Part shown: in pieces, positions 1 to 8,856 of the stretch
Position numbering within the stretch: the stretch's first letter is position 1
How the letters are laid out: the number at the start of each line of letters is the position of its first letter
Source of the DNA: an uncultured Clostridia bacterium
GTDB taxonomy: Bacteria; Bacillota; Clostridia; Christensenellales; UBA1242
DNA: 64,000 nt
NCBI GenBank assembly: GCA_934757825.1
Contig: CAKVLP010000001.1
Location: forward strand, 372,001-436,000
Direction of reading: 5' to 3'
Program-made: the position numbers and the translations under genes
Notes under the pieces: generated by a model
Seen by the model: the letters and a program-made list of their open reading frames with translations, nothing else
Databases searched by the model: none
Told to the model about the DNA's origin: nothing

Positions 1-2
1 AG

Positions 3-2540
3 ATTTTGGGAATTGTGTTGCAAGTATTGAATGTAGACACTTCGGGCATTCCTGCACTTGAAAAAATCAAGAAAGAATTTGACATCGACACCGACAATTT
101 GGGACAAATCGTTCCTACGTTATCGAATATCAATCCACTAAATTACTTGGAGTATATTAAGGGAATTGATGTGACCGACGGCAAACTTCAAATTGTTATG
201 AACGGTCAAAAACTTAACGGCGACCCTGACTTCAACCCAGCTATCACATTTGAAATGGCTGGCGGAAAACTAGCAAACGTTGAGATTGAAAAACTTTACA
301 CTGGCGTTACTGCGGACGAAAATATCACTGTTAGCGTCCAACTAAAAGACTTCAACGGTGTGACCCAAGTATACGACAACGACTACATTGATATTTCAAA
401 TAGTTCGGATATTATAAGGGCATTTGTTAATACTTCGAACATGAACGACTATCATGTAAATGGTAGCGTTATAATGAACCTAAAACTTGGAAGTCTTGCA
501 ATTGATGCTGCAAAACTTAGTGTGGATATTAAAGTAAAACTAGATAATGATAAAAAGCCTATAATTGCGGTTGAAATTGGAAACTATCCTTTGATTGGTC
601 TTGTTAATAATAAAAACACCAACGGTGTTGGAGATACGGGAATAGGTTTGATAAATCAGCGACATCGCACGATTTATATTTATTATCGTGATGGAGAGAT
701 GTATCTTCAAACATCGGACGAACAGTGGGGATGGGGATTGATGTCTTATAAACAACTTGATCGGGTTACCAAAGTTACACCAAGTTATTTGATGAATAAT
801 CTTAATTATTATATGCAGTGGTTGTTGGGCTTTACTGATAAAATTCAATCAAAAATCAACGAGGCAATTGAAACAAGTAATAAGAATAAAGAAAAGGCAC
901 TTTCGGAAGGTTCTTTTGATTATAGCAATATTATCTTAAACTATGTAAAAAATGGTAACACTCATTCATTTGATGTAAACATTGGAAAACTTGCTTACAA
1001 TGACGACCTTGGCACTCTTCATGTTGATCTATCGACAGTTAATAATGCAAACACCGGAAACAAAGATTATTTAGGCACAATCAACTTTAATCTTGATTTA
1101 TTAAACAGCCTAATAATCTTAAAAACAGATAACAATAACAATTTAAAACTAACCGATATTGGTAGTAGTGTGGATATTTCTAACGCGTTAGTTGCTCTAA
1201 GTGATTCAAGATTCCAACTTGACGGGGAATACGAGAAAGAGGGCACTGGGAAATGGAATATGGCAAATCAAGGAGATCGCACGGTTGTGTTGTATGATGG
1301 CGAAACATATGTTGCAACACTTACTGGGGCAATTGGTACTGCCATCAATCTTCCAGCATATTCTAATAGAGTGATTGACGATGGCAAGTCCGAAAAAGTT
1401 TATGTGTTCTTAGGCTGGTTTACAGCGGACGGAACGAAGTATACATCTACGGCATATCCTAGATATGATACGACATTGTACACTAAGTGGAATTTAATAA
1501 GTGAAAGAACATACCATACAATTGAGTTTGTAACTAACGAAAATATTTCAGTAGAAAGTATTACGCGTTTGAATGGTGAACAGATAAATTTACCAGTGCT
1601 TAAAAACATTGAAATGGAGTATGATGATAATACGTCAATTCTAAAAGTGTTTAAGGGTTGGTACTTGGATGAAAACTTTACGGAGTTGTATACCTCGGAT
1701 ACAATGCCAGACAGCGATGTTACTTTGTATGCTAAGTGGGAGACTCTGGAAACAAAGACTTACCATGTAAGTATATTTAGTGCTGGGACAGAGGTGTATA
1801 GCGGAAAAGTTCAGGCAGGTGTAAGTTTTGAATTCCCAGTAAACAATTTCTTTAAGAAAGATACTCTGTATTACTTGGATGCTGACTTTACGACACAAGT
1901 GACAAATTTTGTAATTAACAATGATACAACTTGGTATGCTAAAAACAAATACAATTACACAATCTACTCCAAATATACAACATTAAATGGTGCAGAATAT
2001 AACAAACTTGAAAATGTTTACGAAGGAAGTACGATTACACTTCCTACATACTCAAATTACGAAATCGATAATTTCTCTTATACTACTGAATACCATTTTA
2101 TGGGGTGGAGTAAAGATGGAGATGCTACACTTATTAAAGGAAACACTGTTGTAGTCGCTGGCGATAGCAGTTATGTTGCAGTGTGGGAAGTAAAAGAGTA
2201 TTGTGTTGTGACCTTTAATCCTAAGGGTTGGGCAAATCCAGCATGGTGGACTATCACTAAGAATATTAGATACATCTCTAATAGTTCGGTTTCGGGCACC
2301 AACAATAATACACTTAAAGTAGAGCGTGGTAAGAGTATTGATTTGACAATTTACAAAGCAACTTGCGTGTATGGCTATAAATTTGGCATAGAAAAGAAAT
2401 ACAGTTTTGAAACTGTAGCTTGGGCTGAAAATGCGATAAATCTATACGATGTTGCTGGTAGTTCACAGAAGTATAGCGGTGATACTACAATGACGATTGA
2501 CAGCAATATTACTTTACAACCAGTATGGAAACATGTTTAA
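3..2540 (+). CDS. InlB B-repeat surface protein, 5' end outside window
   Basis: The reading frame is open from the first complete codon, so the true start and any signal peptide lie upstream. About the first 420 residues form a beta-rich region with no recognised domain. After that come about four InlB B-repeat-like modules (Flg_new / Listeria-Bacteroides repeat). Their hallmark endings are visible, for example LYTKWN near residue 495, LYAKWE near 577 and VAVWEVK near 733, with GWFTADGTKY and GWYLDENF cores. No LPXTG motif or C-terminal membrane helix is seen, and the protein ends shortly after the last repeat with WKHV. Such proteins are secreted or surface-exposed adhesin or spacer proteins; the ligand is unknown. 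It resembles the two larger InlB-type proteins of the window (23501 and 46286). A rho-independent terminator follows the stop codon directly. Confidence 0.8.
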   Translation: MLGIVLQVLNVDTSGIPALEKIKKEFDIDTDNLGQIVPTLSNINPLNYLEYIKGIDVTDGKLQIVMNGQKLNGDPDFNPAITFEMAGGKLANVEIEKLYTGVTADENITVSVQLKDFNGVTQVYDNDYIDISNSSDIIRAFVNTSNMNDYHVNGSVIMNLKLGSLAIDAAKLSVDIKVKLDNDKKPIIAVEIGNYPLIGLVNNKNTNGVGDTGIGLINQRHRTIYIYYRDGEMYLQTSDEQWGWGLMSYKQLDRVTKVTPSYLMNNLNYYMQWLLGFTDKIQSKINEAIETSNKNKEKALSEGSFDYSNIILNYVKNGNTHSFDVNIGKLAYNDDLGTLHVDLSTVNNANTGNKDYLGTINFNLDLLNSLIILKTDNNNNLKLTDIGSSVDISNALVALSDSRFQLDGEYEKEGTGKWNMANQGDRTVVLYDGETYVATLTGAIGTAINLPAYSNRVIDDGKSEKVYVFLGWFTADGTKYTSTAYPRYDTTLYTKWNLISERTYHTIEFVTNENISVESITRLNGEQINLPVLKNIEMEYDDNTSILKVFKGWYLDENFTELYTSDTMPDSDVTLYAKWETLETKTYHVSIFSAGTEVYSGKVQAGVSFEFPVNNFFKKDTLYYLDADFTTQVTNFVINNDTTWYAKNKYNYTIYSKYTTLNGAEYNKLENVYEGSTITLPTYSNYEIDNFSYTTEYHFMGWSKDGDATLIKGNTVVVAGDSSYVAVWEVKEYCVVTFNPKGWANPAWWTITKNIRYISNSSVSGTNNNTLKVERGKSIDLTIYKATCVYGYKFGIEKKYSFETVAWAENAINLYDVAGSSQKYSGDTTMTIDSNITLQPVWKHV

Positions 2541-2546
2541 AAAAAT

Positions 2547-2577
2547 AAAGACCCTGATTAAATTCAAGGTCTTTTTT
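2547..2577 (+). terminator. Rho-independent terminator
   Basis: AAGACC and TGA pair with TCA and GGTCTT around the loop TTAAAT, with one C/A mismatch in the stem, followed by T6. It ends the InlB-repeat gene. A nearly identical hairpin with the same loop lies at 3481-3513, on the other side of the CYTH gene. Confidence 0.85.
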
Positions 2578-2706
2578 ATTATAATGATTTAATATAATAT
2601 AGTTTTATATCCGCTATGTTGTTTATAGCATATGTAATAGGACTTAATGATATTTTAAGTTGGCATATTTGAGGTCGGAGTGTTTTATGTGAGTTATAAA
2701 ACAACA

Positions 2707-3279
2707 TCAATTTTTGCAGTACTCGTCAATAACGCTATTTAATGCGTTTGTGTAAGTTTCTTTAAACTTAGGGTCTGTGCTAATGCGTGACCTTACAATA
2801 CTGCCGTAAAGGTCTTGCTCGTCGCCAGTAATGTTTGCATCCCTTAAAAACTCGCTTAGTTCTTGCTTTGCGTCAAGCGAATCCTGATATTCTATTTCCA
2901 CAAAGTTGCCTAGTATTTCCATTTCGTCTATAAATATTTTTAGCCCTTTATACAGCCTTACTTCTCTAAAACGTTTGAAAAACATATTTGGCTTCATTCC
3001 TATAAGTTGTAAGTAGTTTATGCCGTCGCCAAGGTTGTTTAGTGTGATTTCTTGTTCTAGCCAGCCGTCTGAGGTTTGCTTTTTAACTTCCATAGTTTTC
3101 TTGTCGGCTTTTTGCCTAATGCGACAAATGTATCCTTGTTTTTGTAAAGATTCTAGTCCGTGATATCCAAATATAATGTCCAACATATTGGTGCGCTGTT
3201 TGTATGGTTTTGTAAGTTCAATTATTCGGCTGATTGTTTGTTCGCTAATTTCGTAGCGTACTTCTTTTTCTATATTCAT
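2707..3279 (-). CDS. CYTH domain protein (triphosphate tunnel phosphohydrolase/adenylyl cyclase class IV family)
   Basis: A 190-aa protein whose N-terminus carries the CYTH signature ExExR/K (E4, E6, R8 in IEKEVRYEI). It also has the family's typical strand FIDEMEILGNFVEIEY in the second half. CYTH enzymes bind triphosphate compounds with divalent metals inside a beta tunnel and act as inorganic or thiamine triphosphatases or class IV adenylyl cyclases; the substrate cannot be told from sequence. The start codon is preceded by an AAGGAAGGGAAA-type ribosome site. It is a single minus-strand gene between two plus-strand transcription units. The bracketing by two near-identical terminators is unusual (see findings). 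Confidence 0.8.
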   Translation of the reverse strand: MNIEKEVRYEISEQTISRIIELTKPYKQRTNMLDIIFGYHGLESLQKQGYICRIRQKADKKTMEVKKQTSDGWLEQEITLNNLGDGINYLQLIGMKPNMFFKRFREVRLYKGLKIFIDEMEILGNFVEIEYQDSLDAKQELSEFLRDANITGDEQDLYGSIVRSRISTDPKFKETYTNALNSVIDEYCKN

Positions 3280-3390
3280 ATTTTCCCTTCCTTTTAGTAA
3301 AGTATATCATAAAGTAAAAAAATATTAAATTAAATAATCCACATTAAAGAGTAAATGTATGCAAACTTGATATGAGACTTTTAATTTTGT

Positions 3391-3420
3391 TTAACTTAAA
3401 GAATAAATAAAAGTTGTAAT
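3391..3420 (+). promoter_or_regulatory. Putative sigma-A promoter of a small RNA
   Basis: TTAACT and TGTAAT are separated by 18 bp. The stretch from -35 to -10 resembles the promoter at 3606-3635 closely (both have ACTTAAA...AATAAAAGTT.TAAT). No open reading frame follows before the terminator at 3481, so it may drive a non-coding transcript. Confidence 0.4.
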
Positions 3421-3426
3421 AGTCCT

Positions 3427-3513
3427 TACTAAAATGGACTAGGCGCTATTTTAATATGAAATAATATAATTAAACAAAGAAAGGACCTTGATTAAATTCA
3501 AGGTCTTTTTTTT
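3427..3513 (+). ncRNA. Candidate small RNA, about 85 nt
   Basis: This is inferred from layout: a promoter-like element at 3391-3420, a short hairpin (AGTCC at 3421-3425 with GGACT at 3436-3440, ten-base loop) around the predicted start, then a strong terminator, with no credible open reading frame. Part of that first hairpin may be upstream of the real transcription start. No known RNA family was recognised. The alternative is an isolated terminator left by rearrangement. Confidence 0.3.
3481..3513 (+). terminator. Strong rho-independent terminator
   Basis: GACCTTGA (3484-3491) pairs perfectly with TCAAGGTC (3498-3505) around loop TTAAAT, extended by A/T pairs, followed by T8. No plus-strand coding gene lies directly upstream, so it terminates either a small RNA or read-through from the distant left gene. 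Confidence 0.85.
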
Positions 3514-3605
3514 GTGGTTGTTGTAAATTATGTTAATTTTGGCAAAAATTGTAAACAAATAACACCAAATGTGTATATTTACTTTGTCGTAGGCAAGTAG
3601 TTTGC

Positions 3606-3635
3606 TTGACTTAAAAAACAAATAAAAGTTATAAT
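3606..3635 (+). promoter_or_regulatory. Sigma-A promoter for the acyltransferase-like operon
   Basis: TTGACT (3606-3611) and TATAAT (3630-3635) are separated by 18 bp. The predicted transcription start is near 3642, leaving only a very short leader before the coding region. Confidence 0.7.
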
Positions 3636-3657
3636 ATTTTATATTAAACTCGACTAA

Positions 3658-4953
3658 GTGTCGAAATTGGACGAAAAATATATGAAACGTAAAAATTGGT
3701 ATCCGCTAGACAATGCGGCAAAAATATATCCACCCATCTCCAACCCGCGCAGAGCGAGTACTTTTTCCTTGACTGCTGTTTTGACAGAGGACGTAGATAA
3801 AGACACGCTTCAACAAGCTACAAACGAAATCCTAAATAGGTTTGTAAGTTTTAATGTAAAACTTAAACGCGGAATTTTTTGGTATTATTTGGAGGAAAAC
3901 AACCGCCCATTCACAGTGCAAGAAGAACCACCATTTTTCCTAAAATACATCGACCAGATTGAAAACAACGGCTATCTATTTAGGGTGTTTTACAAGCACA
4001 ACCACATCACAATGGAGGTGTTCCACTCGCTTGCCGACGGGACGGGCGCACTAGACGTGTTTAAAAGTTTGGTGTTTGAATACTTGCTGTTGTCGGGCAA
4101 AAAGGTTGAGGGCGAAAACAAAATTCTTACTTGCTTTACTCCTTATACGTCCGACGAATCCAACGACGCATTTATGAAACTTTGCGACAAAACAAAACTA
4201 AAACCAGAAAAAGAGAAAAACGCGTTTCATACCGACGGCACGCCGTTTAATTACGACGGGTGCGGAATAATAACCGGGAAGATAAACACCGCCGAACTTA
4301 AAACGGAATGTAAAAAATACGACGCAACAATCACGGCATATTTAAGCGGGCTTTATATGTACTGCATTTACGAAAACTTTATAAAAGGCAAAAAGGTTAA
4401 CAACAAACTTGTAAAACTGCTTGTACCTATAAATATGCGCAAAATCTACGACACAAAAACGCTTAGAAACTTTGCGATGTTTTGTAGGCTTGGCCATAAC
4501 TTTGAAGAAGAAATCACTTTGGACGAGTGCATTGAGATCTGCAAAAACGAATTGAAAAGCGGGCTTGACAAGAAAAAACTTGACGCCACTGCATATAGCA
4601 ACGTAAAACAAGAGAAAAACTGGTTTTTGAAAATCGTCCCATTGTTTTTAAAAGTTATTGTGCTAAGGCTTGCTTACAATTATGTGGGCGACAATCTTCA
4701 CACCGCAAACGTGAGCAATTTGGGACTTGTGGATTTGCCAGAATCTATGAAGCCTTATGTGACCGACTTTGTGTTTACGCTAGCACCTAGTTATTCGTGC
4801 AAAACACACTTGGCACTTATTGGCTACGACGACCACATAACCGCAAGTTTTAGTAGGTTGTTTGTTGAAAATGATTTGGAAAAAATGTTTTTCACAACAC
4901 TTACCAGCAAGGGCATTAGTGTAGAAATTAGTAGTAATTATTGGGAGAAATAA
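3658..4953 (+). CDS. HxxxDG condensation/alcohol acetyltransferase-like protein
   Basis: A 431-aa protein with the motif HSLADG (residues 123-128). This is the catalytic HxxxDG motif of CoA-dependent acyltransferases, including alcohol acetyltransferases, Pap-type acyltransferases and NRPS condensation domains. The length fits the stand-alone family. Start is uncertain: the listed GTG has no clear Shine-Dalgarno site, and ATG 3682 in the same frame, giving MKRKNWYPLDNA, is possible. From families of this kind I infer acyl transfer to an alcohol or lipid acceptor; substrates are unknown. The zinc-ribbon membrane protein follows within 2 bp and has its own ribosome site, so the pair is probably co-transcribed and may act together at the membrane. 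Confidence 0.65.
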   Translation: MSKLDEKYMKRKNWYPLDNAAKIYPPISNPRRASTFSLTAVLTEDVDKDTLQQATNEILNRFVSFNVKLKRGIFWYYLEENNRPFTVQEEPPFFLKYIDQIENNGYLFRVFYKHNHITMEVFHSLADGTGALDVFKSLVFEYLLLSGKKVEGENKILTCFTPYTSDESNDAFMKLCDKTKLKPEKEKNAFHTDGTPFNYDGCGIITGKINTAELKTECKKYDATITAYLSGLYMYCIYENFIKGKKVNNKLVKLLVPINMRKIYDTKTLRNFAMFCRLGHNFEEEITLDECIEICKNELKSGLDKKKLDATAYSNVKQEKNWFLKIVPLFLKVIVLRLAYNYVGDNLHTANVSNLGLVDLPESMKPYVTDFVFTLAPSYSCKTHLALIGYDDHITASFSRLFVENDLEKMFFTTLTSKGISVEISSNYWEK

Positions 4954-4955
4954 AT

Positions 4956-5630
4956 ATGAAACACTGTAACAATTGTAATGTTGATGTTAACACCGAAAGC
5001 ACACATTGCCCATTGTGCTACAACAACCTTGAAAACAAAACTGGCAAGAAAACTGCACCCTTATATGATGTTTGTGACAAAAAACCCCGTTCTGATGTCA
5101 AAAGCCACTTTGTGCTAAGACTTTTTACCCTTATTTCGCTTGTGGTGATAGTGGGGTGTGTGTTTATAAACTTTCTTGTTAAGGGGCGCCCTTGGTCGCT
5201 TATTGTAATAAGTTCGATTCTTTACTTGTGGGTTTTGATAAGACACACAATTTTGTCGCTTCGCAATACGTTTGAAAAAGTGTTTCTTCAACTTATCTGT
5301 ATTTCATTTATTCTTGTTTCCACAAGTTTTATGTCGGTCGACAAAGGCTGGTTTTTAAACTATGTTTTGCCGTCGGTGTTGTGCGGGGCAAGTTTGACAC
5401 TGCTTATGGTTTTGTTTTGTAGCAGTAAAAGACGCTTGTATCTTTTCAGTTTTTTAATAATATTTTTGATTATGATAATTGTGGGAATAATCTTTTGGTG
5501 CACAAGTCTTGCGACCTACAACTTATTATATATGATTTGCGTTGTGCTAAATTCGCTAATTGTGCTAGGAATATTCCTTATGGATTTTAAGACCGTAAAG
5601 TCAGAATTTTTAAAGAAATTTCATTTGTAA
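4956..5630 (+). CDS. Zinc-ribbon membrane protein (DUF6320-like)
   Basis: The start is ATG 4956, preceded by GGGAG with good spacing. The N-terminus MKHCNNCNVDV...CPLC is a C4 zinc ribbon of about 22 residues. After a polar stretch there are about six hydrophobic segments. The basic N-terminal side suggests the ribbon is cytoplasmic. The architecture, and the position just behind a condensation-type acyltransferase, recall DUF6320 proteins, which I remember being paired with such enzymes; this is memory, not a search. The role is unknown, perhaps anchoring or partnering the acyltransferase. Total length is 224 aa. Confidence 0.6.
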   Translation: MKHCNNCNVDVNTESTHCPLCYNNLENKTGKKTAPLYDVCDKKPRSDVKSHFVLRLFTLISLVVIVGCVFINFLVKGRPWSLIVISSILYLWVLIRHTILSLRNTFEKVFLQLICISFILVSTSFMSVDKGWFLNYVLPSVLCGASLTLLMVLFCSSKRRLYLFSFLIIFLIMIIVGIIFWCTSLATYNLLYMICVVLNSLIVLGIFLMDFKTVKSEFLKKFHL

Positions 5631-5640
5631 AAGAGGTGTT

Positions 5641-7419
5641 ATGTTGAAAAAGAGAAGTCAGATTTCAGCGGAGTACAAGTGGGACACAACCCACATTTAC
5701 AGCACATTTGAGGATTTTCAAAAGGATTTGAAAACCTTAGAAAAAGGCGCTGACGAGATAGCGTCGTTTAAGGACAAACTTGGGGATAAGGAAAGTTTAA
5801 AAAAGTACTTTAACAAAATGGAAGAACTTTCTAAGATTGGAGAAAAACTTGGCGCTTATGTTTATCTTAATCACTCCTCGGATATGGAAGACCAAAAATA
5901 CGTTGGGCTTCTAAACACGCTTGGCGATATCGAAACAAAACTAAGCGTTGCGGATAGTTTTTCGGATAGCGAACTGCTTAAATTAGGCGATAAAAAAATT
6001 GACGAATACATCGCCGACCCCGATTTTAAAAACTTCAGACTCGACTTAATAGAGTTAAAACGTGGCAGAGCACACGTGCTTAACGAGGAGTTGGAGAGAG
6101 TGATTTCGGCAAGTGGTGATTTTGCGGGCGAGTTTAGCAATGTGTTTGATAACATCGACACAATCGACGTTAAGTTTGACCCAATCACTGTGGACGGCAA
6201 AAAGTATGAGGTTAATAATAGCAATTACTCGTTATTACTTGAAAACAAAAATGCCGAAGTTAGAAACAAAGCATTCAAAAGCCTTATGGGCGGATATATG
6301 CGACTTGGCAACACGATTGCAACCACATATATCGCCAATGTGAAAAAAGACAAATTTTATAGCACGGTCTACAAGTTTGACGACACGCTTTCGCAAAGTT
6401 TGTTTGGGAATAACTTGCCAATTACGCTTTACGAAAAACTGGTTGATGAAGTAAGGCTTAATGTGAAATATTTACACAAATACTTGCACCTTAGAAAAAA
6501 GGCGCTTGGGCTAAAAACGCTAGAACACAGCGACCTAAGAGTTGCGATTACTAAATCGCATCAGAAGCCTAAGTACTCCGAGATGTGCGATACAATTCTT
6601 AAAGCACTAGCTGTTTTGGGTGATAAATACACTTCGGTTGTGAAAAGCGCTATCAAGCAAAACTGGATAGACGTGTATCCAACGCTTAACAAAGATACGG
6701 GCGGATATTGCTTGGGTGTGTACGGGGTTCACCCATACATTTTGCTTAACACCGTTGACAATTTGGAAAGCGAATTTACACTTATTCACGAGATGGGTCA
6801 CGCAATGCACTCGTATTTTAGCGACCTTAGCCTTCCATACAACTTGTCTCAATATCCAATATTTTTAGCCGAAATAGCCAGCACCACAAATGAGGTTTTG
6901 CTACTAAAATATTTGTATAACAACGCTAAAAATAAGGACGAAAAGATTTATTTGCTAGACAAATATCTTCAAATGTTTCGCACTACAATATTTAGACAAA
7001 CAATGTTTAGCGAGTTTGAGGACTTTGCTCACAAGGTGGTCGAAAAAGGCGAGCCTATGAGTAAGGACGTGCTAGTTGAAAAGTACGCTAGCCTTGTGAA
7101 ATTCTATCACGGCACCGCTGTAAAACCAAACAAAGAGATTGCTCACGAGTGGCTTAGAATTCCACATTTTTATAGAAGTTATTATGTGTTTAAATATGCT
7201 ACTGGGCTAATTAGTGCAATAAGCCTTGCTAATCATATTTTAAGCGACAATAGTTTTAAAGATGACTATATTAAGTTTTTAAGTTCGGGCGGAAGCGATT
7301 ATCCGCTAGAAATTTTAAAACGTGCTGGGGTGGACTTGACTACCGCAAAACCATATGAGGACGCGTTTAAAGAAATGCGTTGGGCGCTAAGCGAACTAGA
7401 AAAAGCACTTAAAAACTAA
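5641..7419 (+). CDS. pepF: Oligoendopeptidase F (M3B metallopeptidase)
   Basis: A 592-aa cytoplasmic zinc peptidase. The active site HEMGH has H383, E384 and H387, and a third zinc ligand, probably E411, lies in the downstream AEIASTTNEV helix, as in the M3 family. The N-terminal half is the helical lid region. The length is typical for PepF (about 600). It cleaves short peptides of roughly 7-17 residues, probably for peptide turnover. ATG 5641 has an AGAGGTG ribosome site and lies 10 bp after the zinc-ribbon gene, so it may belong to the same transcription unit. No terminator is obvious after it; a new promoter starts at 7456. Confidence 0.92.
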   Translation: MLKKRSQISAEYKWDTTHIYSTFEDFQKDLKTLEKGADEIASFKDKLGDKESLKKYFNKMEELSKIGEKLGAYVYLNHSSDMEDQKYVGLLNTLGDIETKLSVADSFSDSELLKLGDKKIDEYIADPDFKNFRLDLIELKRGRAHVLNEELERVISASGDFAGEFSNVFDNIDTIDVKFDPITVDGKKYEVNNSNYSLLLENKNAEVRNKAFKSLMGGYMRLGNTIATTYIANVKKDKFYSTVYKFDDTLSQSLFGNNLPITLYEKLVDEVRLNVKYLHKYLHLRKKALGLKTLEHSDLRVAITKSHQKPKYSEMCDTILKALAVLGDKYTSVVKSAIKQNWIDVYPTLNKDTGGYCLGVYGVHPYILLNTVDNLESEFTLIHEMGHAMHSYFSDLSLPYNLSQYPIFLAEIASTTNEVLLLKYLYNNAKNKDEKIYLLDKYLQMFRTTIFRQTMFSEFEDFAHKVVEKGEPMSKDVLVEKYASLVKFYHGTAVKPNKEIAHEWLRIPHFYRSYYVFKYATGLISAISLANHILSDNSFKDDYIKFLSSGGSDYPLEILKRAGVDLTTAKPYEDAFKEMRWALSELEKALKN

Positions 7420-7455
7420 CCGATTAAAAATTTTTTCTACCCTTAAAAAAGAAAT

Positions 7456-7485
7456 TTGACAAACTTGTGTTTTACGATTTATAAT
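7456..7485 (+). promoter_or_regulatory. Sigma-A promoter
   Basis: TTGACA and TATAAT are separated by 18 bp, 28 bp upstream of the MazG-like gene. It should drive the three-gene run MazG-like/PanE-like/YqeY. Confidence 0.75.
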
Positions 7486-7513
7486 ATCTTAAAAACTGCA
7501 AGAGGAAGAAAAT

Positions 7514-7834
7514 ATGGATCTAAACAAAACACAAAAAAGGGTGATTGACAACAAAATTAAACACAACTTTAATACAACAGACATTCCTTTCGAATTTGCT
7601 TTGCTTCACGGCGAGGTGTCGGAGGCATTCGAAGCATATTTAAAGAAGAAAGACGATTTGGGAAGCGAACTAGCCGATGTTGCGATATACCTACTTGGTA
7701 TATCCGAACTGCTAGGGTTTTCGCTTGAAGATGAAATCAACAAAAAACTTGCAATCAATGAAAAACGAGTTTACGAAAGAGTAAACGGCGTTTTGCTAAA
7801 AAAATCACAAAATAATGGAGAAAAAAATGGCTGA
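7514..7834 (+). CDS. MazG-like nucleotide pyrophosphohydrolase
   Basis: A 106-aa all-alpha protein with the MazG-type metal-binding pattern: HGEVSEAFEAY (ExxE-like) followed by ELADVAIYLLG (ExxD-like), then a K..N..R tail (KKLAINEKRVYERV). Members hydrolyse (d)NTPs to NMP and pyrophosphate as house-cleaning enzymes; specificity is unknown here. The start has an AAGAGGAAG ribosome site. The next gene's start overlaps its 3' end by 8 bp, so translational coupling is likely. Confidence 0.75.
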   Translation: MDLNKTQKRVIDNKIKHNFNTTDIPFEFALLHGEVSEAFEAYLKKKDDLGSELADVAIYLLGISELLGFSLEDEINKKLAINEKRVYERVNGVLLKKSQNNGEKNG

Positions 7835-8855
7835 TAAATTGAAAATTGGAATTGTCGGTGTCGGTGCTATTGGTACAGTTTTCGCGTTGCTACTTAAAGA
7901 CAAGGGCTACGATGTGGAAATAACCAAGAAAAACACAATGGGACTTACAATTGACAACTGCGTAAACTTGGAAATCAACGGCGCATTTGGCGACCGAAGT
8001 TACCTTGTGCCATATGTGCAAAACAACAAGTTTTCCAGCAAAAAAGACGTGCTTTTGATACTTACAAAATCCTACGCGACCTTGGACGCCTACAACGACG
8101 TTAAGGAATATCTTAGCCCAAACGGCGTAATCGTTACACCGCAAAACGTGTTAAGTTATGGCAAGTTTTTGCCCGTGTTTCCAAAGGATAGATATGTCCC
8201 AATTGTAATTGATTTTAGCGCTGCAAGAGTGGACGAAAACCACGTAAACGTGTTACACGGTGGCGGAATTCATGTGGGTGCAATCACACAAGGTTCAAAT
8301 GTGTATGTGCCATTTTTAAAAGAAATTTTTTCGTGTATTAGCGATGTTAAGGTTGAGGACGATATGCTAGGATTTATCGCAAGTAGGTTTATGCTTAGCA
8401 ACGCGATTTCCAGTGTGTGCGCCATCACAGGCTACAATCTTGGTAGAACACTACAATACAAAACCGCTAAAAAGTTGTTTATAGGGCTAATCAGAGAAGA
8501 TGTGGAGTTGTTTAAAAAAATGGGTGTAAAGATTATGCCTTACAACGACACATTTGATTACGAGCAGTTTGTTGAAAACTCCTTTGCGGGCATTAGATAT
8601 CGAAGCAAGATGTTTAGTAGGCTTATAAAACAAAACGGCGAAATGGTGAGCAGTGCCCTTCGCTCGCTAGAAAACAAACAACCTACCGAACTTGATTCGA
8701 TGTGTGCTCGTGTTGTGGAACTTGGCGAGGGAGCGGGATTAACCGTGCCATACAACAAAGCAGTTGCAGAATTTTTGGACGATGTTGAAAAGGGACGTCG
8801 CGGAATATATATTGAAAACCTAGAAGACAAAAAGTTTAAAGAATTGGAGATGTAA
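7827..8855 (+). CDS. Ketopantoate reductase family protein (PanE/ApbA-like)
   Basis: ATG 7827 is chosen because GGAG lies 6 bp upstream; an earlier in-frame ATG at 7815 lacks such a site. It encodes 342 aa. The N-terminal Rossmann fold has GVGAIG, and TKSYATLDA matches the family's conserved KxxQT-like segment. The C-terminal helical domain ends with the typical ELDSMCARVVELGEGAG region, including the substrate-binding Glu. In my hand alignment the catalytic Lys (K176 of E. coli PanE) falls on Phe, with Arg next to it (SRFMLSNA). Either alignment slips by one or the enzyme is a related 2-oxo acid reductase. No other pantothenate gene is nearby, so no symbol is given. Confidence 0.7.
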   Translation: MADKLKIGIVGVGAIGTVFALLLKDKGYDVEITKKNTMGLTIDNCVNLEINGAFGDRSYLVPYVQNNKFSSKKDVLLILTKSYATLDAYNDVKEYLSPNGVIVTPQNVLSYGKFLPVFPKDRYVPIVIDFSAARVDENHVNVLHGGGIHVGAITQGSNVYVPFLKEIFSCISDVKVEDDMLGFIASRFMLSNAISSVCAITGYNLGRTLQYKTAKKLFIGLIREDVELFKKMGVKIMPYNDTFDYEQFVENSFAGIRYRSKMFSRLIKQNGEMVSSALRSLENKQPTELDSMCARVVELGEGAGLTVPYNKAVAEFLDDVEKGRRGIYIENLEDKKFKELEM

Positions 8856-8856
8856 T

